Of a DNA stretch of 5,523 nt, positions 1-5,360 are shown one piece after another. The notes under the pieces are model-generated. The model worked only from the letters and a program-made list of their open reading frames with translations, was not told the origin of the DNA and searched no databases. This DNA is from Bacillota bacterium (GTDB lineage: Bacteria > Bacillota > Clostridia > DSM-8532), in contig JAEXPO010000191.1 of assembly GCA_023446675.1 (NCBI GenBank), forward strand, positions 1 through 5,523, read 5' to 3'. The translations under genes were made by a program, and so were the position numbers. Each line of letters opens with the position of its first letter. The first letter of the stretch is position 1.

Positions 1-1247
1 ATGTTACACGGGCCTTTTTAAAGGCCCAGGGCAGGGAAGAGGATTGGACGGAGCTTGTAGTCGATGAGGGCGCGGTTTATGACGAGGTCATGGAAATCAA
101 TCTGTCCGAGGTAGAGCCCATGGTGGCGCTGCCCCACAGTCCCGGAAACGTGGTGAGCGTCAGAGAGGCCGGACAAATTAAGGTTGATCAGGTAGCCATC
201 GGCTCCTGTACCAATTCCTCCCTTCGCGATTTGAAGATTGTTGCCGGAACTCTAAAGAATAAAACTGTTTCGGAGGAGCTGCACCTTGTTTTAAGCCCCG
301 GCTCCCGCCAGGTTGTTGAGCATCTGGTGGAAAGCGGTGAATATGCGCATCTGGTCAAATCCGGCGCACGCATGATGGAAAATGCCTGCGGCGCATGTAT
401 CGGCATGGGCTGTGCGCCCTCTTCGACAGGCGTATCCGTACGTACCTTCAATCGAAATTTTGAAGGCCGAAGCGGTACAAAGGATGCCAAGGTTTATCTG
501 GTAAGCCCCGAAACCGCCGCGGCTTCTGCCATTACAGGCGTACTTACCGATCCCAGGGATTTGGGTGACTGTCCCGAAATCCAGCTTCCGGACACCTTCC
601 TCATTAACGACAATATGATTATAGCCCCTCTTGACAAGGAGGAGGCCGAGGAGGTTGAAATTCTTCGAGGCCCCAACATACGGCCTCTGCCGGATTTTGA
701 TCCTTTACCTGAAAAGCTTGAGGGTAAGGCCCTGCTTCTGGTAGGCGACAATATAACCACCGACCACATTATGCCGGCCGGCGCCAAGGTGCTTCCTTTA
801 AGAAGCAATATACCCGAAATATCCAGGCACGTTTTTGAAGCTGTGGATCCCCAGTTTCACGACAGAGCACAAAAAGAGGGAGGCGGCTTTATCCTGGGCG
901 GAGAGAACTACGGCCAGGGCTCAAGCCGGGAGCATGCTGCTCTTGCGCCTAAATACCTGGGGGTAAAGGCTGTTATCGTAAAATCCTTTGCCCGTATCCA
1001 CCTGGCAAACCTTATTAATTTCGGCATTGTTCCCTTAACCTTTACGAATCCCTCCGACTACGACAGTATTGAACAAGGCGATGTGCTTTCTGTGGAAATC
1101 GGGGATTTAAAAGGGGAATGCGTTCTTGAGAACCGTACGAAGGGAAAAGTGATTCCTCTTTCCCACACCCTTTCGGCTATGGATGCTGAGATTTTAAAGG
1201 CGGGAGGAAAGCTTCCCTGGATAAAGGAACGGTTCAGCTGGGAATAA
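1..1247 (+). CDS. acn: Aconitate hydratase (aconitase), C-terminal part, 5' end outside the window
   Basis: Aconitase isomerises citrate to isocitrate through cis-aconitate in the cytosol, using a [4Fe-4S] cluster. The frame is open from the window edge; the first whole codon is at base 3 and 414 residues are present. The protein resembles the bacterial 'Aquifex-type' aconitases of roughly 640-660 residues, so about a third is missing. Numbering from the first whole codon, the cluster cysteines are C69 in GSCTNSS and C129 and C132 in CGACIG. NRNFEGRSGT follows. The C-terminal swivel domain carries DNITTDHIMPAG (about 249-260), then GENYGQGSSREHAA (about 300-313), whose first serine and arginine match the catalytic Ser642 and Arg644 of mitochondrial aconitase, then KSFARIHLANLINFG. 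The only oddity is an extra cysteine, C137, just after the cluster motif. An in-frame ATG at 90 is internal, because homology continues upstream of it. It lies 129 bp ahead of icd and is probably cotranscribed with it. Confidence 0.95.
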   Translation, partial: VTRAFLKAQGREEDWTELVVDEGAVYDEVMEINLSEVEPMVALPHSPGNVVSVREAGQIKVDQVAIGSCTNSSLRDLKIVAGTLKNKTVSEELHLVLSPGSRQVVEHLVESGEYAHLVKSGARMMENACGACIGMGCAPSSTGVSVRTFNRNFEGRSGTKDAKVYLVSPETAAASAITGVLTDPRDLGDCPEIQLPDTFLINDNMIIAPLDKEEAEEVEILRGPNIRPLPDFDPLPEKLEGKALLLVGDNITTDHIMPAGAKVLPLRSNIPEISRHVFEAVDPQFHDRAQKEGGGFILGGENYGQGSSREHAALAPKYLGVKAVIVKSFARIHLANLINFGIVPLTFTNPSDYDSIEQGDVLSVEIGDLKGECVLENRTKGKVIPLSHTLSAMDAEILKAGGKLPWIKERFSWE

Positions 1248-1250
1248 AGG

Positions 1251-1294
1251 AAGCCTGGAAGGGCGCTAAGGAGCAGGCTTTATGCCTTCCGCCC
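1251..1294 (+). other. Imperfect inverted repeats after acn
   Basis: Two overlapping pairings are visible just after the aconitase stop: AAGCCTG (1251-1257) with CAGGCTT (1274-1280), and GGGCG (1261-1265) with CGCCC (1290-1294), the latter enclosing AAGG (1268-1271) with CCTT (1285-1288). No run of T follows, so this is not a convincing intrinsic terminator. It may be a weak RNA structure between acn and icd. Confidence 0.25.
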
Positions 1295-1362
1295 AATTAA
1301 AGTTCAGTCCCAATCAAAGTTTAAACGTCAGGTCTTGACAGGTCTATAAGCCTGATGGCAGT

Positions 1363-1369
1363 AAAGGAG
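1363..1369 (+). promoter_or_regulatory. Ribosome binding site of icd
   Basis: AAAGGAG lies 7 bases ahead of the ATG at 1377. It is a strong Firmicutes-type Shine-Dalgarno sequence and fixes the icd start. Confidence 0.85.
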
Positions 1370-1376
1370 CAGAAAA

Positions 1377-2579
1377 ATGGCAAAAATAGCTATGAAAACG
1401 CCGCTGGTTGAAATGGACGGCGACGAAATGACCCGTATAATATGGAAATGGCTTAAGGAAATTCTCATTGAGCCTTATGTGGACCTGAAAACCGAATACT
1501 ACGATCTGGGTTTGGAATACAGGGATTTAACCAACGACCAGGTAACGGTGGACTCGGCCCTTGCTACTAAAAAGTACGGTGTGGCCGTTAAATGCGCCAC
1601 CATTACTCCCAATGCCGAAAGGGTAACGGAGTACAAGCTTAAAAAAATGTGGAAAAGCCCTAACGGAACCATACGTGCACTTCTGGACGGAACGGTTTTC
1701 CGTGAGCCCATTCTGGTAAAAGGGATCGAGCCCTATGTGCGTACCTGGAAGGCGCCTATTGCCATAGCGCGCCATGCCTACGGCGATATTTATAAAAACA
1801 CGGAAATGAAGGCCCCCGGCGCCGGAAAAGCCGAGCTGGTATTTACTGACAGTGAGGGCAATGAAACCAGACAAACCGTTCATGAATTTGATGGTGAAGG
1901 CATTATCATTGGCATGCACAATACCCGCGGGTCCATTGAAAGCTTTGCCAGAGCCTGCTTTAACTATGCCCTGGACAGAAAGCTGGATATCTGGTTTGCC
2001 ACCAAGGACACCATATCCAAAACCTACGATCACACCTTTAAGGATATCTTCCAGGATATCTTCAACGCGGAGTACAAGGATAAATTCAGCGCTGCGGGAA
2101 TAGAATACTTTTACACCCTCATTGACGATGCGGTAGCCCGGGTTGTCCGCTCAGAGGGCGGTTTTCTTTGGGCCTGCAAAAACTATGACGGAGATGTAAT
2201 GTCGGATATGGTGGCATCTGCCTTTGGAAGCCTGGCCATGATGAGCTCCGTGCTCGTTTCACCGGAAGGCTATTATGAATACGAGGCTGCTCATGGTACG
2301 GTCCAGCGCCATTACTACAATCATTTAAAGGGTCAGGAAACCTCCACGAATTCCGTGGCGACCCTCTATGCATGGACCGGCGCCTTAAGGAAAAGGGGAG
2401 AGCTTGACGGAATTGCCGAGCTGGTTCAATTTGCCGACAAGCTGGAAGCCGCCGCACTCAGGACCATTGAGGAAGGCGTGATGACAAAGGATTTAGCGAT
2501 ACTTTCCACTCTTCCTGAAATTAAAACGGTTAGCACCCGGGAGTTCCTACTGGAAATACAAAAGAGGCTTGAAGCCTGA
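1377..2579 (+). CDS. icd: NADP-dependent isocitrate dehydrogenase, eukaryote-like type
   Basis: Oxidises isocitrate and decarboxylates it to 2-oxoglutarate with reduction of NADP in the cytosol, giving the carbon skeleton for glutamate. The 400-residue protein aligns by eye over its full length with homodimeric eukaryote-like IDH (human IDH1/IDH2 type), not with the E. coli Icd type. Substrate arginines R100 (NGTIR), R109 (TVFRE) and R132 (ARHAYGD) fall at the same numbers as in human IDH1, as does catalytic Y139. Catalytic K210 is in FATKDT. Metal ligands are the aspartates of LIDDA (250-251) and D273 and D277 of [18 protein letters not shown] holds R311 and H312, matching the IDH1 residues that bind the 2'-phosphate of NADP, so NADP rather than NAD is expected. 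The start is set by AAAGGAG 7 bases upstream. The aconitase upstream makes the substrate. No truncation or missing key residue is seen. Confidence 0.96.
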   Translation: MAKIAMKTPLVEMDGDEMTRIIWKWLKEILIEPYVDLKTEYYDLGLEYRDLTNDQVTVDSALATKKYGVAVKCATITPNAERVTEYKLKKMWKSPNGTIRALLDGTVFREPILVKGIEPYVRTWKAPIAIARHAYGDIYKNTEMKAPGAGKAELVFTDSEGNETRQTVHEFDGEGIIIGMHNTRGSIESFARACFNYALDRKLDIWFATKDTISKTYDHTFKDIFQDIFNAEYKDKFSAAGIEYFYTLIDDAVARVVRSEGGFLWACKNYDGDVMSDMVASAFGSLAMMSSVLVSPEGYYEYEAAHGTVQRHYYNHLKGQETSTNSVATLYAWTGALRKRGELDGIAELVQFADKLEAAALRTIEEGVMTKDLAILSTLPEIKTVSTREFLLEIQKRLEA

Positions 2580-2616
2580 TATGCCCGGCCAGGGAACCTA
2601 TAGCAGGCGGATTTTT
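2574..2616 (+). terminator. Possible intrinsic terminator of acn-icd
   Basis: GCCTG (2574-2578), overlapping the icd stop codon, pairs with CAGGC (2604-2608). Inner pairs are ATA with TAT and CCC (2584-2586) with GGG (2592-2594). ATTTTT follows at 2611-2616. The stem is broken by small internal loops, so efficiency is uncertain, but the position directly at the gene end and the T run fit a terminator separating icd from the RCK genes. Confidence 0.4.
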
Positions 2617-2628
2617 CAATAAACTTGA

Positions 2629-2643
2629 GCGGGCTTTGCCCGC
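2629..2643. repeat. Short perfect GC-rich hairpin
   Basis: GCGGGC (2629-2634) and GCCCGC (2638-2643) form a perfect 6-bp stem with a TTT loop. No T run follows on either strand, so it is not a standard terminator by itself. A similar GCGGG/CCCGC hairpin precedes the next gene at 3412-3426. Confidence 0.45.
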
Positions 2644-2722
2644 AACCCAATTGGAGAGAAGCGCCTTTAAAAATTCTTGTTTTTTATTGACGTTTATCAG
2701 CGATAAGATACTAAATCAGGGC

Positions 2723-2728
2723 AAGAGG
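2723..2728 (+). promoter_or_regulatory. Ribosome binding site deciding the start of the first RCK gene
   Basis: AAGAGG ends 8 bases before the ATG at 2737. The upstream in-frame GTG at 2728 overlaps this site and would add only three residues, so the ATG is chosen. The resulting N-terminus, MYVIIAGCGKVG, then lines up with that of the paralogue downstream, MRIVIVGGGKVG. Confidence 0.65.
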
Positions 2729-2736
2729 TGTCTTTT

Positions 2737-3351
2737 ATGTATGTTATCATTGCCGGCTGCGGCAAGGTTGGTTCAGGACTTGCCAACAAGCTTTCCGGCG
2801 AAGGTCATGATGTGGTGATTATTGACTGGGATGAGGAATCCCTTAAGAAGCTCAGTCCGGATTTTGCAGGACTCCGAATTGTGGGAGTTCCCTTTGATCA
2901 GGATGTACTTAAGAAGGCAGGAATCGATAAGGCCGACGCGGTGGCTGCCGTGACCCCCGAGGACAATGTGAACATTATGGTAAGCCAGATTGCCAAGCAC
3001 CTGTACGGCATTAAGCGGGTGCTCGCCCGAATATACAATCCCCGGCGGGAATATGTTTTTCATCAGTTCGGCCTGGATACCTTCTGCCCTACGAATGTCA
3101 GCGTAGAGATTATGACCGATATTCTCCTGGGACAAACCACTGAAACCTCCTGCACCATCGGAAGCAATACCCTTTCCTTTTCGCTGAAAGAGCCGGGAAG
3201 AGGACAGGTAGGAAGAAAAGTAAAAGATATCAACAGAGATATGGACGACTTTATTTTCGGCCTCCTTAAAAAGAGCGAATTTACCTTTGCCTATGGGGAC
3301 AGTGTAATCGAAGAGGGCGATGTGCTGGTGCTTTCCAGAAAGCTGGATTAG
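2737..3351 (+). CDS. TrkA/KtrA-like RCK protein, first paralogue (potassium uptake regulatory subunit)
   Basis: A 204-residue protein of the TrkA/KtrA class: a cytosolic ring protein that binds nucleotide and gates a membrane potassium transporter (TrkH/KtrB) or channel. An RCK-N Rossmann domain spans about residues 1-130, with glycine motif GCGKVG (7-12) and acidic D30 at the end of strand 2, where NAD or other adenine nucleotides are held. ARIYNP corresponds to the family ARVNNP motif. The C-terminal part (about 133-204) looks like an RCK-C domain, ending in EEGDVLVL. Unusually, the loop that reads HGDGTD in the neighbouring paralogue reads VGVPFD here (49-54), so the usual GD[AG]T nucleotide contact is altered. 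There are no membrane segments. The next gene is a second RCK protein; the transporter subunit is not in the window. The family is clear, while the exact partner and ligand are inferred. Confidence 0.88.
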   Translation: MYVIIAGCGKVGSGLANKLSGEGHDVVIIDWDEESLKKLSPDFAGLRIVGVPFDQDVLKKAGIDKADAVAAVTPEDNVNIMVSQIAKHLYGIKRVLARIYNPRREYVFHQFGLDTFCPTNVSVEIMTDILLGQTTETSCTIGSNTLSFSLKEPGRGQVGRKVKDINRDMDDFIFGLLKKSEFTFAYGDSVIEEGDVLVLSRKLD

Positions 3352-3353
3352 TA

Positions 3354-3402
3354 GCTATGAAGCGCCAATAAAAAAACAGGTTGACTGTTGGCGTTTCATA
3401 GC
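3354..3402. repeat. Long hairpin between the two RCK genes
   Basis: The arms 3354-3368 (GCTATGAAGCGCCAA) and 3388-3402 (TTGGCGTTTCATAGC) pair over 15 bp with a single G-T wobble, around a 19-base loop containing seven A in a row. The structure starts two bases after the first RCK stop codon. No T run follows the right arm, so it is not a normal intrinsic terminator. An intercistronic RNA stability or processing element, or a small palindromic repeat, fits better. Confidence 0.7.
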
Positions 3403-3411
3403 CGTCAGGTT

Positions 3412-3426
3412 GCGGGAATAGCCCGC
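3412..3426. repeat. Short GC-rich hairpin upstream of the second RCK gene
   Basis: GCGGG (3412-3416) and CCCGC (3422-3426) form a 5-bp stem with a 5-base loop, 28 bases before the ATG at 3455. It resembles the hairpin at 2629-2643 ahead of the first RCK gene. No T run follows. Confidence 0.4.
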
Positions 3427-3440
3427 TTCAGAGAAGGTGT

Positions 3441-3447
3441 AAGGAGG
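3441..3447 (+). promoter_or_regulatory. Ribosome binding site of the second RCK gene
   Basis: AAGGAGG, a full consensus Shine-Dalgarno, lies 7 bases ahead of the ATG at 3455. It is stronger than the site of the first RCK gene, which hints that the second subunit is translated at least as well. Confidence 0.85.
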
Positions 3448-3454
3448 CTTTTAT

Positions 3455-4108
3455 ATGCGTATTGTTATTGTTGGCGGCGGCAAGGTGGGCTATTACCTGG
3501 TGAAAACCCTTCAGCCCTTCAAGCATACCATTACCATTGTGGAAAAGACGGCTGAATCTGCCCGTAAAATTGCTTCCGAGCTGGATGTGGAGGTTATCCA
3601 CGGCGATGGTACGGACATTGAGCTTTTGTCCAAGGCCCGTGTTGACGGGGCCCAGGTTTTTATTGCAGTTACCGGCAAGGATCAGGACAATCTGATTGCC
3701 TGCCAGCTTGCCAAGCGCAATTTAAATATCGGGCGCACCATTGCGAGAGTTAACAATCCCAAGAATATTTCCGTTTTTGAAAAGCTGGGAGTGGATATGG
3801 CTGTCTCCAGCACCTCTATCATTGCGGAAATGATTGAGAAGGAAATCGACTATGCCAGCGTGCGTACCCTTACCAAGCTCAGACGGAGCAATATGGTTTT
3901 TACCGAGATTGCCGTTACAAAAAAATCAGCGGTGTGCAACAAAAAAATCAAGGATATGGATTTGCCCAAAGAGGTGGTTATAACGGCTGTTCTAAGAGGC
4001 GATACCACCTATATTCCCAACGGACATACCACCTTGCGTGAAGGGGATTTACTCCTTGTTATCTGCAAGCAGGAAATTCTGGAGACTCTCCAAAGCTACA
4101 TTAAATGA
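3455..4108 (+). CDS. trkA: TrkA/KtrA-like RCK protein, second paralogue (potassium uptake regulatory subunit)
   Basis: A 217-residue cytosolic RCK protein with a canonical nucleotide-binding fold, expected to control a TrkH/KtrB-type potassium transporter in response to nucleotides. Glycine motif GGGKVG is at residues 7-12, acidic E30 ends strand 2, and HGDGTD (49-54) is the standard adenine-side loop. ARVNNP lies near 100 and FEKLGVD begins the last part of the Rossmann domain. The RCK-C (TrkA_C) domain covers roughly 135-217 and includes the typical LREGDLLLVI. The consensus AAGGAGG fixes the start. It shares fold, length and motif order with the gene 103 bp upstream but is clearly diverged, so the two probably arose by an old duplication and may form a mixed ring. 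A HAD phosphatase gene follows within 50 bases and probably shares its transcript. Confidence 0.9.
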   Translation: MRIVIVGGGKVGYYLVKTLQPFKHTITIVEKTAESARKIASELDVEVIHGDGTDIELLSKARVDGAQVFIAVTGKDQDNLIACQLAKRNLNIGRTIARVNNPKNISVFEKLGVDMAVSSTSIIAEMIEKEIDYASVRTLTKLRRSNMVFTEIAVTKKSAVCNKKIKDMDLPKEVVITAVLRGDTTYIPNGHTTLREGDLLLVICKQEILETLQSYIK

Positions 4109-4157
4109 TATGCTAATCCCCCAAAATCAAAGACAGGAAAAGGTAAAGCGTAAGGCA

Positions 4158-4967
4158 ATGAGCAAAAAGTATGACGGCATTGTACTACTGACCGACATGG
4201 ACGGAACACTTCTGGATCCCAACCGCCAGCTGGCAAATGAAAACCTGGAGGCCATACACCGCTTTATGGCTGACGGAGGACGCTTCGGTGTGGCAACAGG
4301 CCGTACGGAAGCCACTTTGGCCCGGCGCTTCCCACAGCTGCCCACCAATATACCCTGTATCTTCTTCAACGGTGCCCTGGTTTACGATCCGTCCACAGGA
4401 AACCGGCTTTATGAGAACAAAATGCCTGCCGGGCTGGAGTCCATCTTCATTGATATTATGAAAAAGCATCCCTCCTGCGGCGTTGAGATCAATGCTCATG
4501 GCAAGGCTTATGTTTTTAACGAAAACGACATAATAAGAACTCAGCTTAACAGGGAGGGAATTACGGGAGAGTACACCCGCTGGGAGGCTATCGAACCCGG
4601 CTGGTATAAAGCCTTAATCATAGATAAGCATGAGGTGCTTGTTAAGGTGAAGGCAGAGCTGGAAGCCATGAACAGAGAGGATATTGAAATTACGTTCTCC
4701 GAGCAGGAGCTTTTGGATATTTTAGCTAAGAAGGTATCAAAGGGCAGGGCTCTGGCTGAGCTCAGAAAAGCGAGGGGGAATCACTGGAAGCTGGTTGTGG
4801 CACTGGGTGACAACGATAATGACGTGGATATGCTGAAGACCGCTGATATTGGCATTGCGGTTGCCAATGCAAGAGACGCGGCCAAGGCTGCGGCAGCCCG
4901 GATTATCGGACCCCATACCGATCCGGTAATACCCCGAGCCATAGAAATTATCGACAGCCTGCTGTAA
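4158..4967 (+). CDS. Cof-type HAD-IIB family hydrolase (phosphatase)
   Basis: A 269-residue cytosolic magnesium-dependent phosphatase of the Cof/YidA class; relatives remove phosphate from sugar phosphates, flavin nucleotides or pyridoxal phosphate. Motif I is DMDGTLLD (13-20), with nucleophile D13 and acid/base D15. Motif II is VATGR with T47. FNGA at 70-73 is typical. A C2-type cap lies between about 85 and 185. The motif III lysine is in KKVSKG (191-196). Motif IV is GDNDND (217-222), with D218 and D222 as metal ligands. The start is uncertain: ATG 4158 gives the usual family N-terminus but only TAAGG very close upstream, while ATG 4110, two bases after the RCK stop, would add 16 mostly polar residues and has no visible ribosome binding site. 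Substrate cannot be read from the sequence. Tight spacing suggests cotranscription with the RCK genes without proving a shared role. Confidence 0.9.
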   Translation: MSKKYDGIVLLTDMDGTLLDPNRQLANENLEAIHRFMADGGRFGVATGRTEATLARRFPQLPTNIPCIFFNGALVYDPSTGNRLYENKMPAGLESIFIDIMKKHPSCGVEINAHGKAYVFNENDIIRTQLNREGITGEYTRWEAIEPGWYKALIIDKHEVLVKVKAELEAMNREDIEITFSEQELLDILAKKVSKGRALAELRKARGNHWKLVVALGDNDNDVDMLKTADIGIAVANARDAAKAAAARIIGPHTDPVIPRAIEIIDSLL

Positions 4968-4987
4968 AGAGCAGGTGTCTTTTGCTT
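4953..4987 (+). terminator. Intrinsic terminator overlapping the HAD stop codon
   Basis: GACA plus CCTGCT (4953-4956 and 4958-4963, one bulged G) pairs with AGCAGG plus TGTC (4970-4979): 10 bp around a 6-base loop that contains the TAA stop. TTTTGCTT follows from 4980. The last codons of the HAD gene thus form the left arm. It should end the RCK-HAD transcript, perhaps incompletely given only four T in a row. Confidence 0.6.
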
Positions 4988-5084
4988 CAAAGCGTAAGAC
5001 CGATAGCCTGCAACTTAAATGGCTGTTTTGGCTACATAGGCAGGGTAAGCAATTTCGCGTTGAAATTATTGCAAAAAATGGATA
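4988..5084. other. Non-coding spacer between two terminators
   Basis: No credible gene is present. One long-range pairing is seen: TAGCCTGC (5004-5011) with GCAGGGTA (5040-5047), 7 of 8 positions paired. If transcribed, the segment would be a structured RNA ending at the terminator at 5085-5130. No convincing promoter was found in it, so it may simply be the read-through trailer of the HAD gene. Confidence 0.3.
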
Positions 5085-5130
5085 GAGGCATACGCCCCGG
5101 CAGGGATAAGCGTATGCCTCCTTGTTTTGT
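5085..5130 (+). terminator. Strong intrinsic terminator
   Basis: GAGGCATACGC (5085-5095) and GCGTATGCCTC (5110-5120) form a perfect 11-bp stem. CCC (5096-5098) and GGG (5103-5105) can pair further inside. The T-rich tail CTTGTTTTGT follows at 5121-5130. It lies 118 bp past the HAD stop, so it is a back-up to the terminator at 4953 or ends a separate small transcript. A run of six A upstream (5073-5078) means it might also work weakly on the other strand. Confidence 0.8.
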
Positions 5131-5134
5131 AATA

Positions 5135-5190
5135 AGGCCGCCATACCGGTATCAGGCTGTTGCTGCTTATTGGCAGCGCAGCCCCGGCCT
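5135..5190. repeat. Nested palindromic element upstream of the GntR gene
   Basis: The outer arms AGGCCG (5135-5140) and CGGCCT (5185-5190) enclose a perfect 10-bp palindrome, ATACCGGTAT (5143-5152), and a hairpin at 5155-5183 (GGCTG, TT, GCTGC, 6-base loop, GCAGC, G, CAGCC). It sits after a terminator and before the GntR promoter, so it may act as DNA (protein binding or a small repeat) rather than as RNA. No function is assigned. Confidence 0.5.
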
Positions 5191-5304
5191 CCGAATAGAT
5201 TTTCCTTAAGATAAGCTAAACAGCCACTATGAGGCATCCTGGAGGATTTAAAGACACATTTTTAAGAAAATGAAATTTTTAAGATCCAAAATTGCAAAAA
5301 CCAG
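5191..5304. other. AT-rich gene-free stretch with a 10-bp direct repeat
   Basis: No open frame with a usable start is seen. The only clear structure is ATTTTTAAGA at 5258-5267 and again at 5275-5284, 17 bp apart start to start, ending about 20 bp ahead of the -35 box of the next promoter. It could be an upstream activating or A/T-rich promoter element, or chance in AT-rich DNA. Confidence 0.35.
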
Positions 5305-5333
5305 TTGACTTAAATCGTATAATTGTATACAAT
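5305..5333 (+). promoter_or_regulatory. Sigma-70/SigA-type promoter of the GntR gene
   Basis: TTGACT (5305-5310) and TACAAT (5328-5333) are each one base from consensus and separated by exactly 17 bp. The start of transcription should fall near 5340, giving a leader of about 20 bases before the ATG at 5361. Confidence 0.85.
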
Positions 5334-5338
5334 AATAC
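5317..5338. promoter_or_regulatory. Palindromic operator overlapping the -10 box, probably for GntR autoregulation
   Basis: ATTGTATACAAT (5322-5333) is a perfect 12-bp palindrome. The symmetry extends to 22 bp (5317-5338, outer half-sites GTAT and ATAC) with one mismatched pair at 5321/5334. It covers the -10 box completely, a position suited to repression. TTGTATACAA-like sites are typical for FadR-type GntR regulators. That the adjacent regulator binds it is an inference. Confidence 0.7.
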
Positions 5339-5360
5339 AAAAGCAAACGATGAGGTTGCC

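Noticed and set aside
90..1247. ATG at 90 as the true start of the aconitase gene
   Set aside because: The frame is open to the window edge and the upstream residues (TRAFLKAQGREEDWTEL and on) match the aconitase family, so the gene is cut by the window rather than starting at 90.
1335..1350. TTGACA at 1335-1340 with TATAAG at 1345-1350 as a promoter for icd
   Set aside because: The boxes are only 4 bp apart, and at 16-18 bp from TTGACA there is no -10-like sequence; TATAAG has no good -35 at the right distance.
1527..2033. Long open frame on the - strand opposite icd (168 codons)
   Set aside because: It lies wholly within a strongly conserved gene, has no recognisable family features, and is the usual shadow of codon bias.
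2728..2736. GTG at 2728 as start of the first RCK gene
   Set aside because: It overlaps the likely ribosome binding site, and ATG 2737 gives the usual N-terminus directly before the Rossmann strand.
3354..3402. The long hairpin as an intrinsic terminator of the first RCK gene
   Set aside because: The right arm is followed by CGTCAGG, not a T run, and the next gene appears to belong to the same unit.
4038..4157. Extended HAD start inside the second RCK gene
   Set aside because: It would add residues unlike any HAD family member; ATG 4158 sits just before the DMDGT motif as expected, with 4110 kept only as an alternative.
4982..5209. 75-codon + strand open frame in the spacer
   Set aside because: It spans the strong terminator at 5085-5130, has no Shine-Dalgarno sequence and no family resemblance.
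4737..5237. 166-codon - strand open frame across the HAD 3' end and spacer
   Set aside because: It runs through a terminator hairpin and palindromic DNA, overlaps the conserved HAD motif IV region, and shows no domain or ribosome binding site.
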